A stretch of 64,000 nt of DNA from Jaapia argillacea MUCL 33604 (taxonomy: Eukaryota > Basidiomycota > Agaricomycetes > Jaapiales > Jaapiaceae), in the NCBI GenBank assembly GCA_000697665.1, contig KL197710.1, positions 1,403,837 through 1,467,836 of the forward strand, read 5' to 3'. Below, one piece after another: positions 23,501 through 34,820 of this stretch (its first letter is position 1; each line of letters opens with the position of its first letter). The notes under the pieces were generated by a model that made no database searches, was not told the DNA's origin, and was given only the letters and a program-made list of their open reading frames with translations. A program made the position numbers and the translations under genes.

Positions 23501-25083
23501 CTCCTCCCTCCCCTCCTTCCCCTTCCCCACCTTCCCGATCCCGTTCACCAGTGGGAGACGCTGGTAAAATCATATCACCAGAAAGTAACCGATCCAAAGT
23601 CGCTTGATTGACAGGATCGAAAAACGATATTCTAGCGTTCTGATCTCGTCGTGATTGTTGGGATAAGCCCTGAGAGTTTGCTTGGGATATTCCTCTAGAC
23701 ATTATCTCTGGTGGTAATGGACTTGGTCCTCTGGAAGGTAACCTCCCTTTCTGTAACGAAGTCTGCGATTGTGATTTGGAAGGACCACCATTGAAAGAGG
23801 ATGAATTGGCTGAAGCGGTGGGAGATACGGGTCTGACTCGCGGTGTATCAGGCGCGTACATTGAGAAGGAGGAGTTGGGGGTGAAGGAGGAGGAAAGCGG
23901 TGCGGTAGGGACGTCCAACGAACCCCTAGACGATGACAAAATGCTTTGACTTTCCGCGTGGTACGAGTTTGATAAGATAGAGGGACCGTTAGGTTTGGCG
24001 CGAGACGGCGTTGGGCTAGAGGGTATATTTAGCGAGGGAGCTTGAGAGGCAGTTGACATTCGTGAGGCCGTGATTGATCCGGAAGTCGAAGCTGCGTTAG
24101 AGGGTCGTCGAGCTTGTCTAGGTCGAATGGTACTATTCGTAGACGAAGAGCTAAACGAAGGAGAAGCCGTCTGGCCGAATGGAGAGGAAGTTGGGACGGA
24201 TGAGGAGGGTAAGGGTACAGGTACAGCTGGCATTGGAGTGGAAGTGGAATCTGGGGTAGGTGGTCGTGAGGATGTGACAGCGGGGGAGGGTCCGCGACGT
24301 GGACGAGATTGGGAACGGGTTGATATTGAGGGTGCGGGAGTTGAGACTCGTGATGAGGAGTCACCTGCGTCATGTGAGGAGGATGGGGTTTGGGAACGTT
24401 GTTGTTGGACTGGGGCGCGGCGGGATGTGGTGCTGGCTGAGCTCGACGCAGGTCCGCTTGAGGGTGTGGCTGTCCTCTGCGACGGGTAGTCAGACTGCCC
24501 TGATTACGATGGGTCAAACGCTGCTATAGAGCATTGATAACGGGGTCACACACCTGGGGTACCATCATATTCCTGTACACCAATAACATCCAACGGAGCG
24601 GCACCGCCTGTGATGGTTCGGAAGGTTCGAACAAGGGCAGTCAGGAATTGGGCCTGATCAGCCGCGTTCTCGGCGTGCCATCGATACGAACGTGCTAATG
24701 TGATGTTGAATGCATTGGGCTGATATTCGCTCAGTCAAATCTTGGTGGTATGGGGTGGAGCAACCTACGTTGACAACCTCGATCGCCCGTAGCTCAACAA
24801 GCCTCCAAGTCTTGCCTACCGAGAATGAACCATTGGTGTTCAGTTTTGACTTGTGCAAATAGCCCGAGCCGTTGTTCGTCTCTGAAATCCTTCAGGATGA
24901 TATATGCCCCCAAGATAAGAGAAACATACGCGATAGCAAGATATATCTGGCTTTGCCACCTCCTCCGTCCTCGACGTCTTCCATGATTCTGAGATGAGCA
25001 ACATAGGTCTCTTCTACGCCATTTCCGACAGCGTTTCGTTTAGCAAACACAGAGGAGATTATTCGTTGGCGGATATCCGACAT
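20510..25083 (-). CDS. SEC3: exocyst subunit SEC3 (EXOC1)
   Basis: The subunit that marks sites of exocytosis for the octameric exocyst tethering complex at the plasma membrane. ATG 25083 begins MSDIRQRIISSVFAKRN, and residues to about 200 match the Sec3 PIP2/Rho-binding PH-like domain (YVAHLRIMED, SYRWHAENAADQAQFLTALVRTFR). A Ser/Pro-rich disordered linker (about 23.5-24.5 kb) follows; its true frame contains QSDYPSQRTATPSSG. The C-terminal helical part shows LLDELTALER, DDRVALVIKYLDEAILELDGM, SQNRGLQVQNQNQRALLTELE and FCKRLLDYLTIMF, and ends at a tag codon after VEAAFRRHRVGS. Many introns of 45-80 nt break the gene. It is divergent from the homeodomain-like gene at 25496. The function is well established for the family; the internal exon limits were only partly checked. 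Confidence 0.9.
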
Positions 25084-25495
25084 GGTGCAGCAAGACGAGC
25101 AGGAGGGCAACAGGCGGCTGCGATAGCTTAGGTTCGACCGTAGCGTCCGTTTATGCCGCGTGCTCGAGATACGGCGAATGCATCATGCCAACATTTCAGC
25201 ATCGTTCCAGGAACAAGGTGACTTGGTGGAGATCTCGACAGGCTTTCAGTTCGTTTACCTGGCTTTCAAGTTGTACAAAGGAGAAGCTGGCGCTTTGACC
25301 CTGGCCATATCCATAGCTGAGGACAATGGAATACACGATTGAGGCCCTGTCACTCTCGTGGGCGGTGCCAAAGCCAGAATATATATTCTCGGGTCTGTTC
25401 AATCTTCTCCAAACCTTTCCAGCGCTGGCCGCCCTCGTCAAACTCACATTCATTTAGTATTTGCTTCTCGAGGTCGTCGCTAATACTCTCCATTA
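25084..25495. promoter_or_regulatory. divergent promoter region of SEC3 and the HD-like gene
   Basis: About 410 bp between two divergent start codons, so it must hold both promoters. No TATA box or clear operator-like motif was seen. Confidence 0.4.
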
Positions 25496-26422
25496 ATGGC
25501 CCTCACCCATAATTCAACCCCCGGCTCCCTCACGATGAACTTCATGCCTTTGTCCCCTACTGCGAGTCGAGCCATCCGAGCTCCTCATCCCCTACTAGAA
25601 AATGCGACGGCTAGCTCCGTCTCATCTACACTCTCCTTCGCACACCCTCGCCTATCTGGGCCCAAACCCCTCCAACGCTCCCGAACCTCCTTCGTCCGCA
25701 TCCAACTCGACAACCTCACCCTATCATCTCCAACGTCCTCATTACCTACTCCTCCTTCCACTCCAACCTATCCTTGTACCCCATCACCATCCAGAAAGGC
25801 TATGATGCTTCCTCCCAAACAAACCTCTAAATCTCCCTTCGTGAAAGCCGCCCAAACTAAAGGTGGCCCCACGCCAAAGACGCGGGAAGCGAGGTTGAAG
25901 CAAGCTTTGGAGTCTCGCATAAAGGCTAGTAAAGCTCGAGCGGAGAAGGCTGCCTCGGGTGGTTTCAAGTGTTGGCAGATCGCTACACTCAAGTTCATCT
26001 ATGAGTGTATCACGCCTTACCCAGATGACATTTGGATCTATCATATCGCCCAATTCCTCCATCGGTACGTCTTCAGGGCGTTATTTATCCACCTCATGTC
26101 CAATAAAGTTTTCAACAGTGACACGAACAAAGTAAAATCATGGTTCCATACCCGTCGAACCTCTCAAATCCTCTCCGACCCCGAGAACTGGCTCCCCTTG
26201 CCTACCCCATCTGTACCATTCTGTACGACCCTTCGCCCTTCACCGTCGCTCACAGCCGACCTGGTTCGGATACCTTGTCATGGTCGAACGTTGATGGTTA
26301 GACGTTGCGTGGTCGAGATAATACCTGGAGACGGATGGAGTGATGTTGGGTTTGTGGACCAGGTGAGGTTGTTTATGGAGGGGAGGAAAGATGGCGAGGA
26401 TTGTGTGATGGAGGAGCCGTAA
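25496..26422 (+). CDS. divergent homeodomain-like protein
   Basis: No close family was recognised. ATG 25496 starts a Ser/Thr/Pro-rich N-terminal half, then a basic segment (TREARLKQALESRIKASKARAEKAA) and a homeodomain-like fold of about 60 residues: WQIATLKFIYECITPYPDDIWIYHIAQFLHR, then after one intron (about 26065-26118, GTACGT...CAACAG) DTNKVKSWFHTRR. The spacing of V45, W48, F49 and R53 fits a homeodomain, but the position of invariant Asn51 is Thr, so canonical base contact is doubtful. The C-terminal 100 residues (VRRCVVEIIPGDGWSDVGFVDQ) form an unrecognised, probably folded domain. It could be a fungal-specific regulator or a protein that has lost DNA binding. Confidence 0.65.
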   Translation: MALTHNSTPGSLTMNFMPLSPTASRAIRAPHPLLENATASSVSSTLSFAHPRLSGPKPLQRSRTSFVRIQLDNLTLSSPTSSLPTPPSTPTYPCTPSPSRKAMMLPPKQTSKSPFVKAAQTKGGPTPKTREARLKQALESRIKASKARAEKAASGGFKCWQIATLKFIYECITPYPDDIWIYHIAQFLHRYVFRALFIHLMSNKVFNSDTNKVKSWFHTRRTSQILSDPENWLPLPTPSVPFCTTLRPSPSLTADLVRIPCHGRTLMVRRCVVEIIPGDGWSDVGFVDQVRLFMEGRKDGEDCVMEEP

Positions 26423-26635
26423 TAGACATTCGTTGTTTCCAACTCGCCTCTTTGATTCGTTTGTCCGCCTATCCTGTATCCATCACCACCCTCCTTTTTG
26501 AATCCTTACCACACAGCGTACTCATCATCTCACGGACCTCAATCGCACTCATCCTCTCGCAAGTGTTTGATCGGCATGAAATTAAAAGCGCGCCCCCAGC
26601 ATTTTATACACAAAGGTCCACACCCAACCTATAAA

Positions 26636-27347
26636 TCACTCAGAGTCCTCTCCTTCTGACGGCTCCTCAGCCTCTGCCGCTGGACTCTTTGGTTGCTTGA
26701 AGAACCGTTTCCTCCTCTCCTCCTTCGATTGTGCCGCAGACCTATCACCGACGAGTGCCTTACCGGCATAGTCATACGCACCCATAGCCCCACCAATCAC
26801 TGCACACGACGCAACTGCTACGGGCAATGACTTGGCTGATAATGGGTTCGTCAGGTCACGAGAAGGAAAGGTGAGGTGAGTGAGTAGGTGATATAAGTAA
26901 GGGAAAGAGGAAAGGCGTACCACGGATACCGGCTAGGAACCCGGCTGCACAACCACCAGCAACTCCGTTAATAGGGTCATCCTTCTGTCTCTGATTCGCA
27001 ACAGCAGCCTCCGTAAACGCAAATGTAAATCCCATAGCAGCTACACGTCCCCCAAAAATGCAAGGCTAACATCAGCTCCCATCCCTACGGACACCTCGCA
27101 ATACCACCAGACGAAAAACAAACCACTCACCAAAAACCCCAATAGTGCCACCAGTCCTAGTCAAGAACCCCATAGCACCTCTATTATGACTCCCAAGTGC
27201 ATTCTGGATAGTACTGACGAACGCGCCAATTAAAGCGGTTTGTCCGCCAACTGAAGCGGCGTAGCGGAGAGAGGGTTTGGGGTCGTAGGGTGATAGACCT
27301 GCTAGTGCGAGCCCGCCTGGGGGTGTATGGAGAGTCGAGGCCGACAT
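26636..27347 (-). CDS. complex I accessory subunit, Tim17 family (NDUFA11/21.3 kDa-like)
   Basis: A mitochondrial inner-membrane accessory subunit of NADH:ubiquinone oxidoreductase. ATG 27347 begins MSASTLHTPPGGLALAGLSP. Four Gly/Ala-rich membrane segments of Tim17/22/23 type follow: AASVGGQTALIGAFVSTIQNAL, GFLTRTGGTIGVF, AAMGFTFAFTEAAVAN, and GVAGGCAAGFLAGIR with LPVAVASCAVIGGAMGAYDYAGK. The tail is charged and acidic (SEGEDSE). There are about three introns. Length near 195 residues fits the fungal 20-21 kDa subunit. Distinction from TIM22/TIM23 rests on the DPINGVAGGCAAGFLAG segment and the acidic C-terminus typical of fungal NUO21.3. Confidence 0.82.
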
Positions 27348-27658
27348 CTTCGATGAAAGTCGGCGTTGGTGAACGCTGAGCGACAGGAAATGCGAGGGTG
27401 AGGAGGGGAAAGTCGGTTGCTGGATTTCCCGATTTGGAAGGAGCAGGGAACACCTCCAACAGACTTGGACGAAACTTGGACTCTGAAGTTTCGTCTGATT
27501 ATCTCGACTGGTCGTTGTATCTTTCTGGTCTTTTGTAATCTGGATAATCGGTCTCTCGAGGATACCCAATGAATATGGAAGAAGTGGACTCTGAAAATAT
27601 TTCTCCATCTGCGTGGTACACGAACCAAACCGAAACGGCACCCTTCAACTTATCCAGA
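27348..27658. promoter_or_regulatory. divergent 5' region of the complex I subunit and EED genes
   Basis: About 310 bp upstream of both genes, with no recognised promoter motif. The left limit of the EED gene is uncertain, so part of this could be transcribed. Confidence 0.35.
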
Positions 27659-29591
27659 ATGATGCCAGTCCGTCTCTCTGCGTTGCTCCTTCACTCTTTC
27701 CCTTGATCTTGAGACTGTCCACACGAATTATCTCAGTCCAGGGGACAAGACCCCCTTTACACTGTCGCTGCTTTTCCTTGGTCCCCTACCTCACTTGATA
27801 CACTATGGGATGGACAATGCAAGCTCCCCAATATCGTCCCTCGCTGGAAAAGAATGACACGCGAATGGACCAGCGCCCTTGCACTTGGAGGGTCTGGCAT
27901 ATTACGCATAGTGCCCGGATCGCAGGACTCCCCTGTGAAACCCTTTCAAGTGAGGATACCTCATGTATGCACACCATCTTTGACTTCCTTTGCTATCCGA
28001 GAAAGTTTATTTAGTGAATTACCAGGACGATGAGTCTAGGGATATCCACTGCGTCAGCTGGTGTATTAGCCAGGATGCTATGTGGGAGCCGCTAGTTGTG
28101 TTTGCATGTTCCGCTCGTGTCTACATCATGAATGTCACTAAACGAAAAGTGGTAGGATATTTACGCGGACACGGCGGCGTACGTCTCCTAACCCCCTTTC
28201 ACTCTATATTAATCTTCCTCACTATTGTTCCTAGCCGATAACATCAATAGCAGTTCACCCAACACACCCGTACATCTTCTGCACAACATCTCGCGATTTC
28301 ACAACTAGAATCTACGACATTACGCTCAAACCCTGTCAGAAACCCTCTAACCCCCATTGGCCTCCAAACCCTAGTACAGTTCCTAGTAGAGCTGGGGCAG
28401 CGTACGGGTTGCACGGGACGGAGAGTGAGGGAGAGGGCGTAGGGAGGTGTGTTGCTGTCCTTTGTGGGGGCAGGAGTGGGGGCCACCAAGCAGCTGTACT
28501 TCACGCTGTCCGTCGGCTACATCGATGAGCTACCGACGACACTGACACTTTCGAATTGACAGGCATTTCATCCGAGTCTACCTCTGGTAGCTACTTGCGG
28601 CGTAAGTGTCGTATATGATGAGTCGGCGCGTGTTGCTAACCTGTTAACCCTACAGATGGATCGCGCGGTCAAGATTTGGCGCCTCCCGGCTTTTGATCAA
28701 GTGACACTGAGTCGAGAAGATAAGCCTCTTTTCAGCAGTAGCCGTATCCATACAGCTCGTGTCCTTTCAGTATCATGGTGAACCTCACCATTTATCTTCC
28801 GTGTCGTCCATCTAACTTGAACCTCTTGTGGACGTCCTAGGTTAAGCCAAGACATTCTCTTAACCCATAGCGCTCCGGCGCTAATGCGTACCAAAGACAG
28901 GAAGACTTATGACGAGGCTGGAACGATGACGATGTGGAGGTGGTTAGGCGTCGATCGGTTCTTTCCACCGGGTCAACTACAGTATCAAAAAATGCTACGA
29001 GGTTGCGCCTCTGTAAGGTTCTGCTACAGACCCTTCTCGCTTAAATTCTCATCAAAGTTTCCCTCTAACAGGATTACCAAGAGAGTGGTGCGTACATGTC
29101 TCGTACTTGGATACTCTATGCCATAAACCAGTGTGTCTGCCACAGCCTCGTTCAAGTTGATCTCCGTCAACTTCATCCCAATGTCTACTCGGCACGTCCA
29201 TGTTTATCAAACTCCCACTCACCCTCTAGCTCTCTACGTAACCAACGAAGGAATCCGTATTGTCAGCCTCATCGACTTCACTCCCAGAGTCCCATCGCCA
29301 TACCCAGAGCCAGACCGGGGTGACGAGGATGTCCGCGTAGAAGGCGAATCCCAAGGGAATACTGAGCAGGGCCATCGGGATATCAACTCGCCACGGAAAC
29401 AGACAGCGACAGAACCACCTTTGTTGGGAGGGTGGTTGGTACAAGTTCCCCAAGATAGTGAAGGTCGCCCTGAGGAAATCCAGGCTTGTCAGATGTCAGG
29501 CGGGGGAAATGTTATTGCTGGGGTTGGGTCTGGTGGGGCGCTCTGGGTTTGGAGGGTTGGAAGTCGTCTTGCGCAGACTGGATCTGCGTGA
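27659..29591 (+). CDS. EED: EED/ESC WD40 protein, PRC2 core subunit
   Basis: A WD40 beta-propeller that resembles EED, which binds trimethylated H3K27 and activates the PRC2 methyltransferase. The spliced product reads TLWDGQCKLPNIVPRWKRMT, KVYLVNYQDDESRDIHCVSW, PLVVFACSARVYIMNV, VVGYLRGHGGPITSIAVHP (EED: GHGNAINELKFHP), SGGHQAAVLHAAFHP, VATCGMDRAVKIWRL, RIHTARVLSVSWLSQDILLTHSAP and MTMWRWL, then the C-terminal blades ending GALWVWRVGSRL. The CGMDxxxKxWR motif and the IHxxxVxxxxWLxDxIL motif are EED hallmarks. Introns use GT donors including GTCCGT. The 5' end is uncertain: ATG-ATG-CCA at 27659 spliced to an acceptor near 27742 is in frame, but other first exons are possible. Confidence 0.8.
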
Positions 29592-29790
29592 AGGTTGCGA
29601 CACAGCGATTGTAATATTTTGTGCACCCAACTAGCTTGTAGTCGTATACGTCCTGTCGCTCACTTGTAATAGACATTGGGTCCATGAGTTGTGCAGATTA
29701 ACCTACTTCAAATATAAAATACACGAGATACGCAGGTTGAACATCATCTTCACGTCTAGTCTCTATCCTGATTGAAATAAAGATCAAAGA

Positions 29791-31200
29791 CTACGAGTCC
29801 CACCGTCTCAGACCCTCCTGTCTTCGCCGCGCAGTGAATTCTTCCACTCTCTTCGCCGTCATGGTAGCTAGAGGCGCAGGTGCGGGGGTTGGGTCAACAC
29901 CTCCGGTGTCAGGCACAGGTTCGAGAGGGTGAGGCGCTTGGTTTTCACCACGACCATGCTCATCTAACCACTTGTCCATATCGTCGGAACGCGCCGGGAA
30001 TGGTCGCTTGCCAAGGAGGTCAATCATGTCTGCTCTGTAAACAACGTATGCAGTGTCAATAGGGATGGTGTACGAGATAGGAGGAATCAAACCAACCTTG
30101 TGAGAACCTCCTTCTCCAGCAGGCGCTTCGCGACCTTATCGACATCGGCCTTGTGCTCAGTCAGAAGTTGAGTACAGCGTTGATGCGCCGTCCTATCACG
30201 ATTCGTCAGCTGCCTCCTCTCTTCCGCCAACAACGAGAACAACTCACGTAATCATCTTGCGAACCTCAAAGTCCAACATCTCGCCCGTCTTCTCGCTGAA
30301 AGGTTTCTGCCAGCTTTCCTTCTGACCTTCCTGACCTCCGTAACTGACAGGACCGATGATATCGTTCATGCCATAGTTTGCGCAAGCCTCGAAAGCCATC
30401 CGTGTGATCTTTTGGAGATCGTCTTGGGCGCCGGTAGTGATGTTCTCGTGGCCGAAGAAAATCTCCTCGGAGACTCGTCCGCCAAGGGTCATACAGATGC
30501 GGTCGAGCATTTGAGGGGTGGACAATAGGTAGCGATCAGGAGGTAGGTACTAGACACAGAATGATCAATAACGGAACTGTGCGATGAGAGAACAACGATA
30601 CACACCTGAGCATAACCAAGCGCACCAATGCCTCTTGGGATGATGCTGACCTTCAACAGAGGGTCGGCGTGCTCCAAGAACCATCCACAGATGGCATGTC
30701 CGGCCTCATGATACGCAACAGTCTTCTTCTCCTCACTACTCAACATCTTGCTCTTCCTCTCCAAACCAGCAATAACCCTCTCAATCGCACTCTCAAAATT
30801 CCTATCCTCCACATACTCATTCGCCATCCTAGCAGCATGCAACGCCGCCTCATTTACGACGTTCGCAATGTCTGCTCCTGAGAACCCGGGAGTGAGGACG
30901 GCGAGTTTGTGAGCGAGGGTGTCGCGGTTGAGGGACTTGTCAAGACGGATTGGTCGGAGGTGGACGAGGAAGATGGATTTGCGACCGGAGACGGTTGGTC
31001 GATCGATTTGGATGTGTCGGTCGAAACGTCCTGGTCGCATGAGAGCTGGGTCGAGAACGTCAGGCCTATTGGTACCAGCCAACACCACTACATGCTCATT
31101 AGTCGAGAACCCATCCATCTCAACCAACAATTGATTCAAGGTCGACTCCCTCTCATCGTTACCACCAAAGTTCCCTCCTTTGCCTCTCGATTTACCGATG

Positions 31201-31232
<32 letters not shown>

Positions 31233-32390
31233 AGCGTTCTTCTTGGCTGATGCGAAGAGATCGCGGACTCGCGAGGATCCGACACCGACGAACATTTCGA
31301 CGAATTCGGAGCCGGAGACGGAGAGGAAGGGGACATTGGCTTCGCCTGCTGTGGCTTTGGCCAACAGGGTCTTACCAGTACCGGGGGGACCAGAGAGGAC
31401 GGCTCCTCGGGGGATCTTGGCGCCGAGTTTCTCGTATCGCGCGGGCTCCTTCAAAAACTTGACAAACTCCATAATCTCCTCTTTGGCTTCATCGGCGCCT
31501 GCGACGTCCTTGAACTTGATCTTGACTTCGGTGTCCTTGTTGAAGAGCTTGGCTCGACTCTTTCCGATACTGAAGATTCCACCAGGACCCCCAGAGGAAG
31601 AGCCACCTGCTCTTCGGGACATCCAGTAGAGGATACCAGCAAAAAGGAGTGTGGGGGCGAAGTTGAGAAGGGTGTTGATCGTGGAGATTTCGTCGTGGTA
31701 GGCAACGGGGATACGCTCGCCGCTGGGTATACCCAACTCGTTCTGCGCATCGTCGAGTCGACGTTCGAATGCCTCGACGCTTCCGATTGAGAAATAGTAC
31801 TCCCCACCTCCAACCGCCGACGATGGGTACATAGTACCAGTTGCGTTAGAGTGCAACTTGATGCGAACCTTTTGACGGTTGACAACGATGAGCTTGTCAA
31901 CGAGACCCTTCTCGAGGAAGGCGGTTCTGAATTCCTGCCATGTGATCTCGCGAGAGTTGGTGGAGCTGGAACTGTTCATGAGCCATACGACTGCGATGGA
32001 TGTGGCAAAGATGGCGAGCTGATTGGGATTGAAGGGATTACCGCCTGGAGGCGGAGGAGGGGCTTGTTTCTTCTGCCTTTGCTTGTCGGGCTCGTCTTCA
32101 GAGGGATTTTCAGACGACGACTCCTTCTTTGGCGAGTTCTGCTCCTGCTTGAACCGCTGGAAAAAGCCTTCGAGCTCCTTTGGCAGGTCCACCCGCGGCT
32201 TTTCCTCCCTCCCGTCGTTCTCCTTCACCTTTCCCTTGTCCTCTGGCTGCTTCTCGTCAACATCCGTATCTTTATTTTCGCGTGGAGTATTGTTTGGAGG
32301 CGAGGCAAATGAGCGAGACCGGGGTGATCGTGCAGCGACAGCTATCCGGCGACCTGAAAGAGGCGCAGAACGGAGAGTGCGAGACAGCAT
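29791..32390 (-). CDS. mitochondrial m-AAA protease subunit (Afg3/Yta12)
   Basis: An FtsH-type ATP-dependent zinc protease of the mitochondrial inner membrane that degrades membrane proteins and matures substrates. ATG 32390 begins [22 protein letters not shown], an Arg/Ser-rich presequence; the GTG further upstream is not credible. A charged linker follows, then TM1 ([13 protein letters not shown]), the intermembrane domain ([21 protein letters not shown]), TM2, and the AAA module with [23 protein letters not shown] (Walker A), [11 protein letters not shown] (Walker B), the [20 protein letters not shown] second region of homology, and the HEAGH zinc site. The C-terminal part reads [22 protein letters not shown], closer to Yta12 than to Afg3, though I do not insist on that. 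A few introns occur near the 3' end. Confidence 0.93.
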
Positions 32391-32778
32391 AGAGAGAGGC
32401 GGGAATTGCAGTCGCACGTCTGGCGAGCAATATTATATTATATTTGGATTTCTTGTTTGTCAGGCGGGTGTCCCCGATGGCGTCTTCCGCAACCCTAAGT
32501 TAGGGTCACGCGTCGCCTACAGCATCGTCACGCCATCGGGTCACACGGTCACGCGACGTCACCTATCTGTAACACGAGTGTGACGGGTCGTCCCTCCTCA
32601 CTCCATGAATGACATCTACGAGAAGTTTACGAACATCTCCGTCGGACAATGAAAAACATATGCCATCCCCTCAGCCGCACATACGCCCTATCGTCTGAAC
32701 CACCTGCACCGTTCTCGGGGATTGCCCAAGAATAACTCCATCACCGGGGCTGTTCATCTGCGAATCCCCATTCTACTG
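32391..32778. promoter_or_regulatory. divergent 5' region, m-AAA protease and hydrolase copy A
   Basis: About 390 bp between divergent start codons. It lacks the ATCGATGGGTATATA element found before hydrolase copies B, C and D. Confidence 0.4.
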
Positions 32779-34235
32779 ATGTTTCGCCATATAAGAGGCG
32801 AACTAGCCTCCTACTCCCTCTACTTTGCTGATAAACTGACCCCAGTCATCAACGCAGTCAAGGCAGAGGTTCAATCCGTCTCGGACTCGTTCACTTCCAC
32901 CCAAGCAACTGCAGTCGACATTGAACTCGCCCTGAGTCTTTACGGCATGGATCCTTCGTCTTACAAGAATGTCCGCACCTATCGAGGGGTCCACTATCAC
33001 TACTTTGCCTCTCCAGCAAAGGGTTCGAAGCCGACACTACTCTTCCTTCACGGATTTCCCTGCACTTCGTGGGATTGGAGACACCAAGTGGCGTATTTCA
33101 AACAGAAGGGGTATGGCCTTATTGTTCCAGATATGCTTGGTTATGGAGGCACAGACAAGCCGACGGTACGTTACTATTCGCCATTCCAGATGTTCCCTGA
33201 CACTTGTGCTTAGGATCCAGAGTACTACAGACCCAGTTTCGTTTGCCAGGATATCGTCACAATCCTCGATAACGAGGATGTCGAAAAGGTCGTCGTGATA
33301 GGTCATGACTGGTACGTTACAATCGCTCCACTCTGCCCCTGCCAACCTCATTAATCGTATGTGTAGGGGAGCGAAAATCACTTCTCGTTTAGCATCCTAC
33401 TACCCCGACCGTTTCCTCGCCTTCGCCTTCCTGGCGGTCGGCTACCTCCCTCCTTCACCAAACCTCGACATTCAACAAATGTTGACCCAATCCAAAGAAC
33501 TTCTCGGCTACGAACTCTTTGGATACTGGAATTTCTTCAGCTCAGAGGGGGCAGATAGGATCATCGAGAATAATGTTTGTCTCCCTCTTCTCCTCACAGT
33601 CGTTGTTCTGACACTTGACGTCGACCTCCCGTTCGTGTGTAGATGGATTCGTTCATCTCAATAATGTTCCCTCAAGATCCAGAGCTGACGAAGACGGACA
33701 TTGCACCACTCGGTGCACTCAAAGCGTGGTTACTCGCTAACAAACGGACAGCTAGAGCTCCATTCATGACCGAAGAGGTATCGTCACTACTGCCTTTATA
33801 TCCCCACCACTTCACTCATACGGCCGTGCGTAGGAAGTGAAGATCCAAAGTTCACTCCTCCTTAAAGGCGGGATGGAAGCCCCACTCTGTTGGTATAAAG
33901 TAATGACGTCTGGCATAAACGCCGATGACGACAAACGTACGTCTCCTCCTTCCCTCCCTCCCTCCCTCCATTCACCAACCGATTACCTTTCAGAAATCCC
34001 AACCGAGTCATACTCCCTCCCCGCCGTCCCATCTCTCTTCATAGGCTGCACTCGAGACTACATCTGTTTGTTCCAACAACAAAAGGAAACTTTTGAGAAA
34101 TTCGCGACTGGGGAGACGAGGGTGTTAGAGACTGATGCTGATCACTGGGTTATGTTGAGTCATAAGGAGGTTGTTAATCGGGAGTTGGAGGGGTGGGTTG
34201 AGAGGAGTGTTGTGGGATTGAGGTCGAAGGCGTAG
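32779..34235 (+). CDS. epoxide-hydrolase-like alpha/beta hydrolase, copy A
   Basis: An alpha/beta-hydrolase of the soluble epoxide hydrolase type. Visible motifs: HGFP (oxyanion hole), RHQVAYFKQKGYGLIVPD, GYGGTDKP, the nucleophile elbow GHDWG with Asp as nucleophile (split by an intron inside Trp), the lid region GYELFGYWNFF, the acid GCTRDY and the charge-relay His in DADHWVMLSH. Five introns sit at the same places as in copies B-D. Copy A is the most diverged of the four and has an N-terminal extension of 56 residues before the MDPSSY start conserved in the others (ATG 32947); the extension looks genuinely coding and partly helical. Substrate unknown. A (TCCC)n run lies in its last intron (about 33953-33976). 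Confidence 0.87.
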
Positions 34236-34820
34236 AGTCAGTGGGTGGTGTGGACTGCTTTTGGTGCATGGACGTGTTTGGTTAACTGGTTACTGGTATG
34301 AGACTTTGGTGCGCTTTTTCCTTCGCTTTCGTTCATCCTGCTTTGCTGTGTGTATCCCTCGCTATCTAGATCTATTTTACTTGTTGGTTTGCTAGTTACT
34401 GTATACACGGTCTTTGTTTGTCCACTTCTGTAGCATGGTTCAATACATCTCTTTTGGTTCCCTCTCCAGGCAGTGTTTGATACTGTGAACGCGTGCCAAA
34501 CTGTCGATGAGACGCGAAACGCGAATATCCTTCCGCCTTTCCCAAGTTGAGCTCGACGGCGACATCCGTCCCTGGTCCATCTCCCCAAGTTCCCCGTCGA
34601 ACGTCAGACAATGGCGTGACTCAATGACTAGGGTCGATACGTCTCACAGCCGGACCCGAAGACTGTACTTCCAGTCTTCCACCACCAATTAGCCCTTCCT
34701 CTGAGTCAATCCTCTCTTCCTAGCGCCAAGCCATCATGACGGTGCATAGCCATCTACATCAGCATCGATGGGTATATAATGGACCTTTGCCCCCGTGAAT
34801 CCACTTCGAACGTGCTTACG
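34236..34820 (+). other. spacer between hydrolase copies A and B
   Basis: It holds the copy A 3' flank and the copy B promoter. The 3' flank (ACTTTGGTGCGC followed by CTTCGCTTTCG) and the segment GAAACGCGAATAT...CGGCGACATCC...CTGGTCCATCTC recur in the B-C spacer, so the duplicated unit includes flanking DNA. Confidence 0.7.
34761..34780 (+). promoter_or_regulatory. TATA element of hydrolase copy B
   Basis: AGCATCGATGGGTATATAAT lies about 48 bp before the ATG at 34821. The same 15-mer core ATCGATGGGTATATA stands before copies C and D. The ATG at 34779 overlaps this element, so it cannot be the translation start. Confidence 0.7.

Noticed and set aside
24029-24517. Long minus-strand frame rich in His and Pro
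   Set aside because: It overlaps the Ser/Pro linker of SEC3 in another frame. The coding frame is the one continuing QSDYPSQRTATPSSG from the PH-like domain.
17662-26422. The two homeodomain genes as a mating-type HD pair
   Set aside because: They are 7 kb apart with SEC3 and REEP between them, are not a divergent HD1/HD2 pair, and no MIP or other mating-locus marker is present.
32023-32583. Frame of about 186 codons antisense to the m-AAA protease
   Set aside because: It mirrors the charged N-terminal linker of the protease and has no independent motif.
34779-34820. ATG at 34779 as start of hydrolase copy B
   Set aside because: It overlaps the TATA element, so it would lie upstream of the transcription start; the conserved start is 34821.
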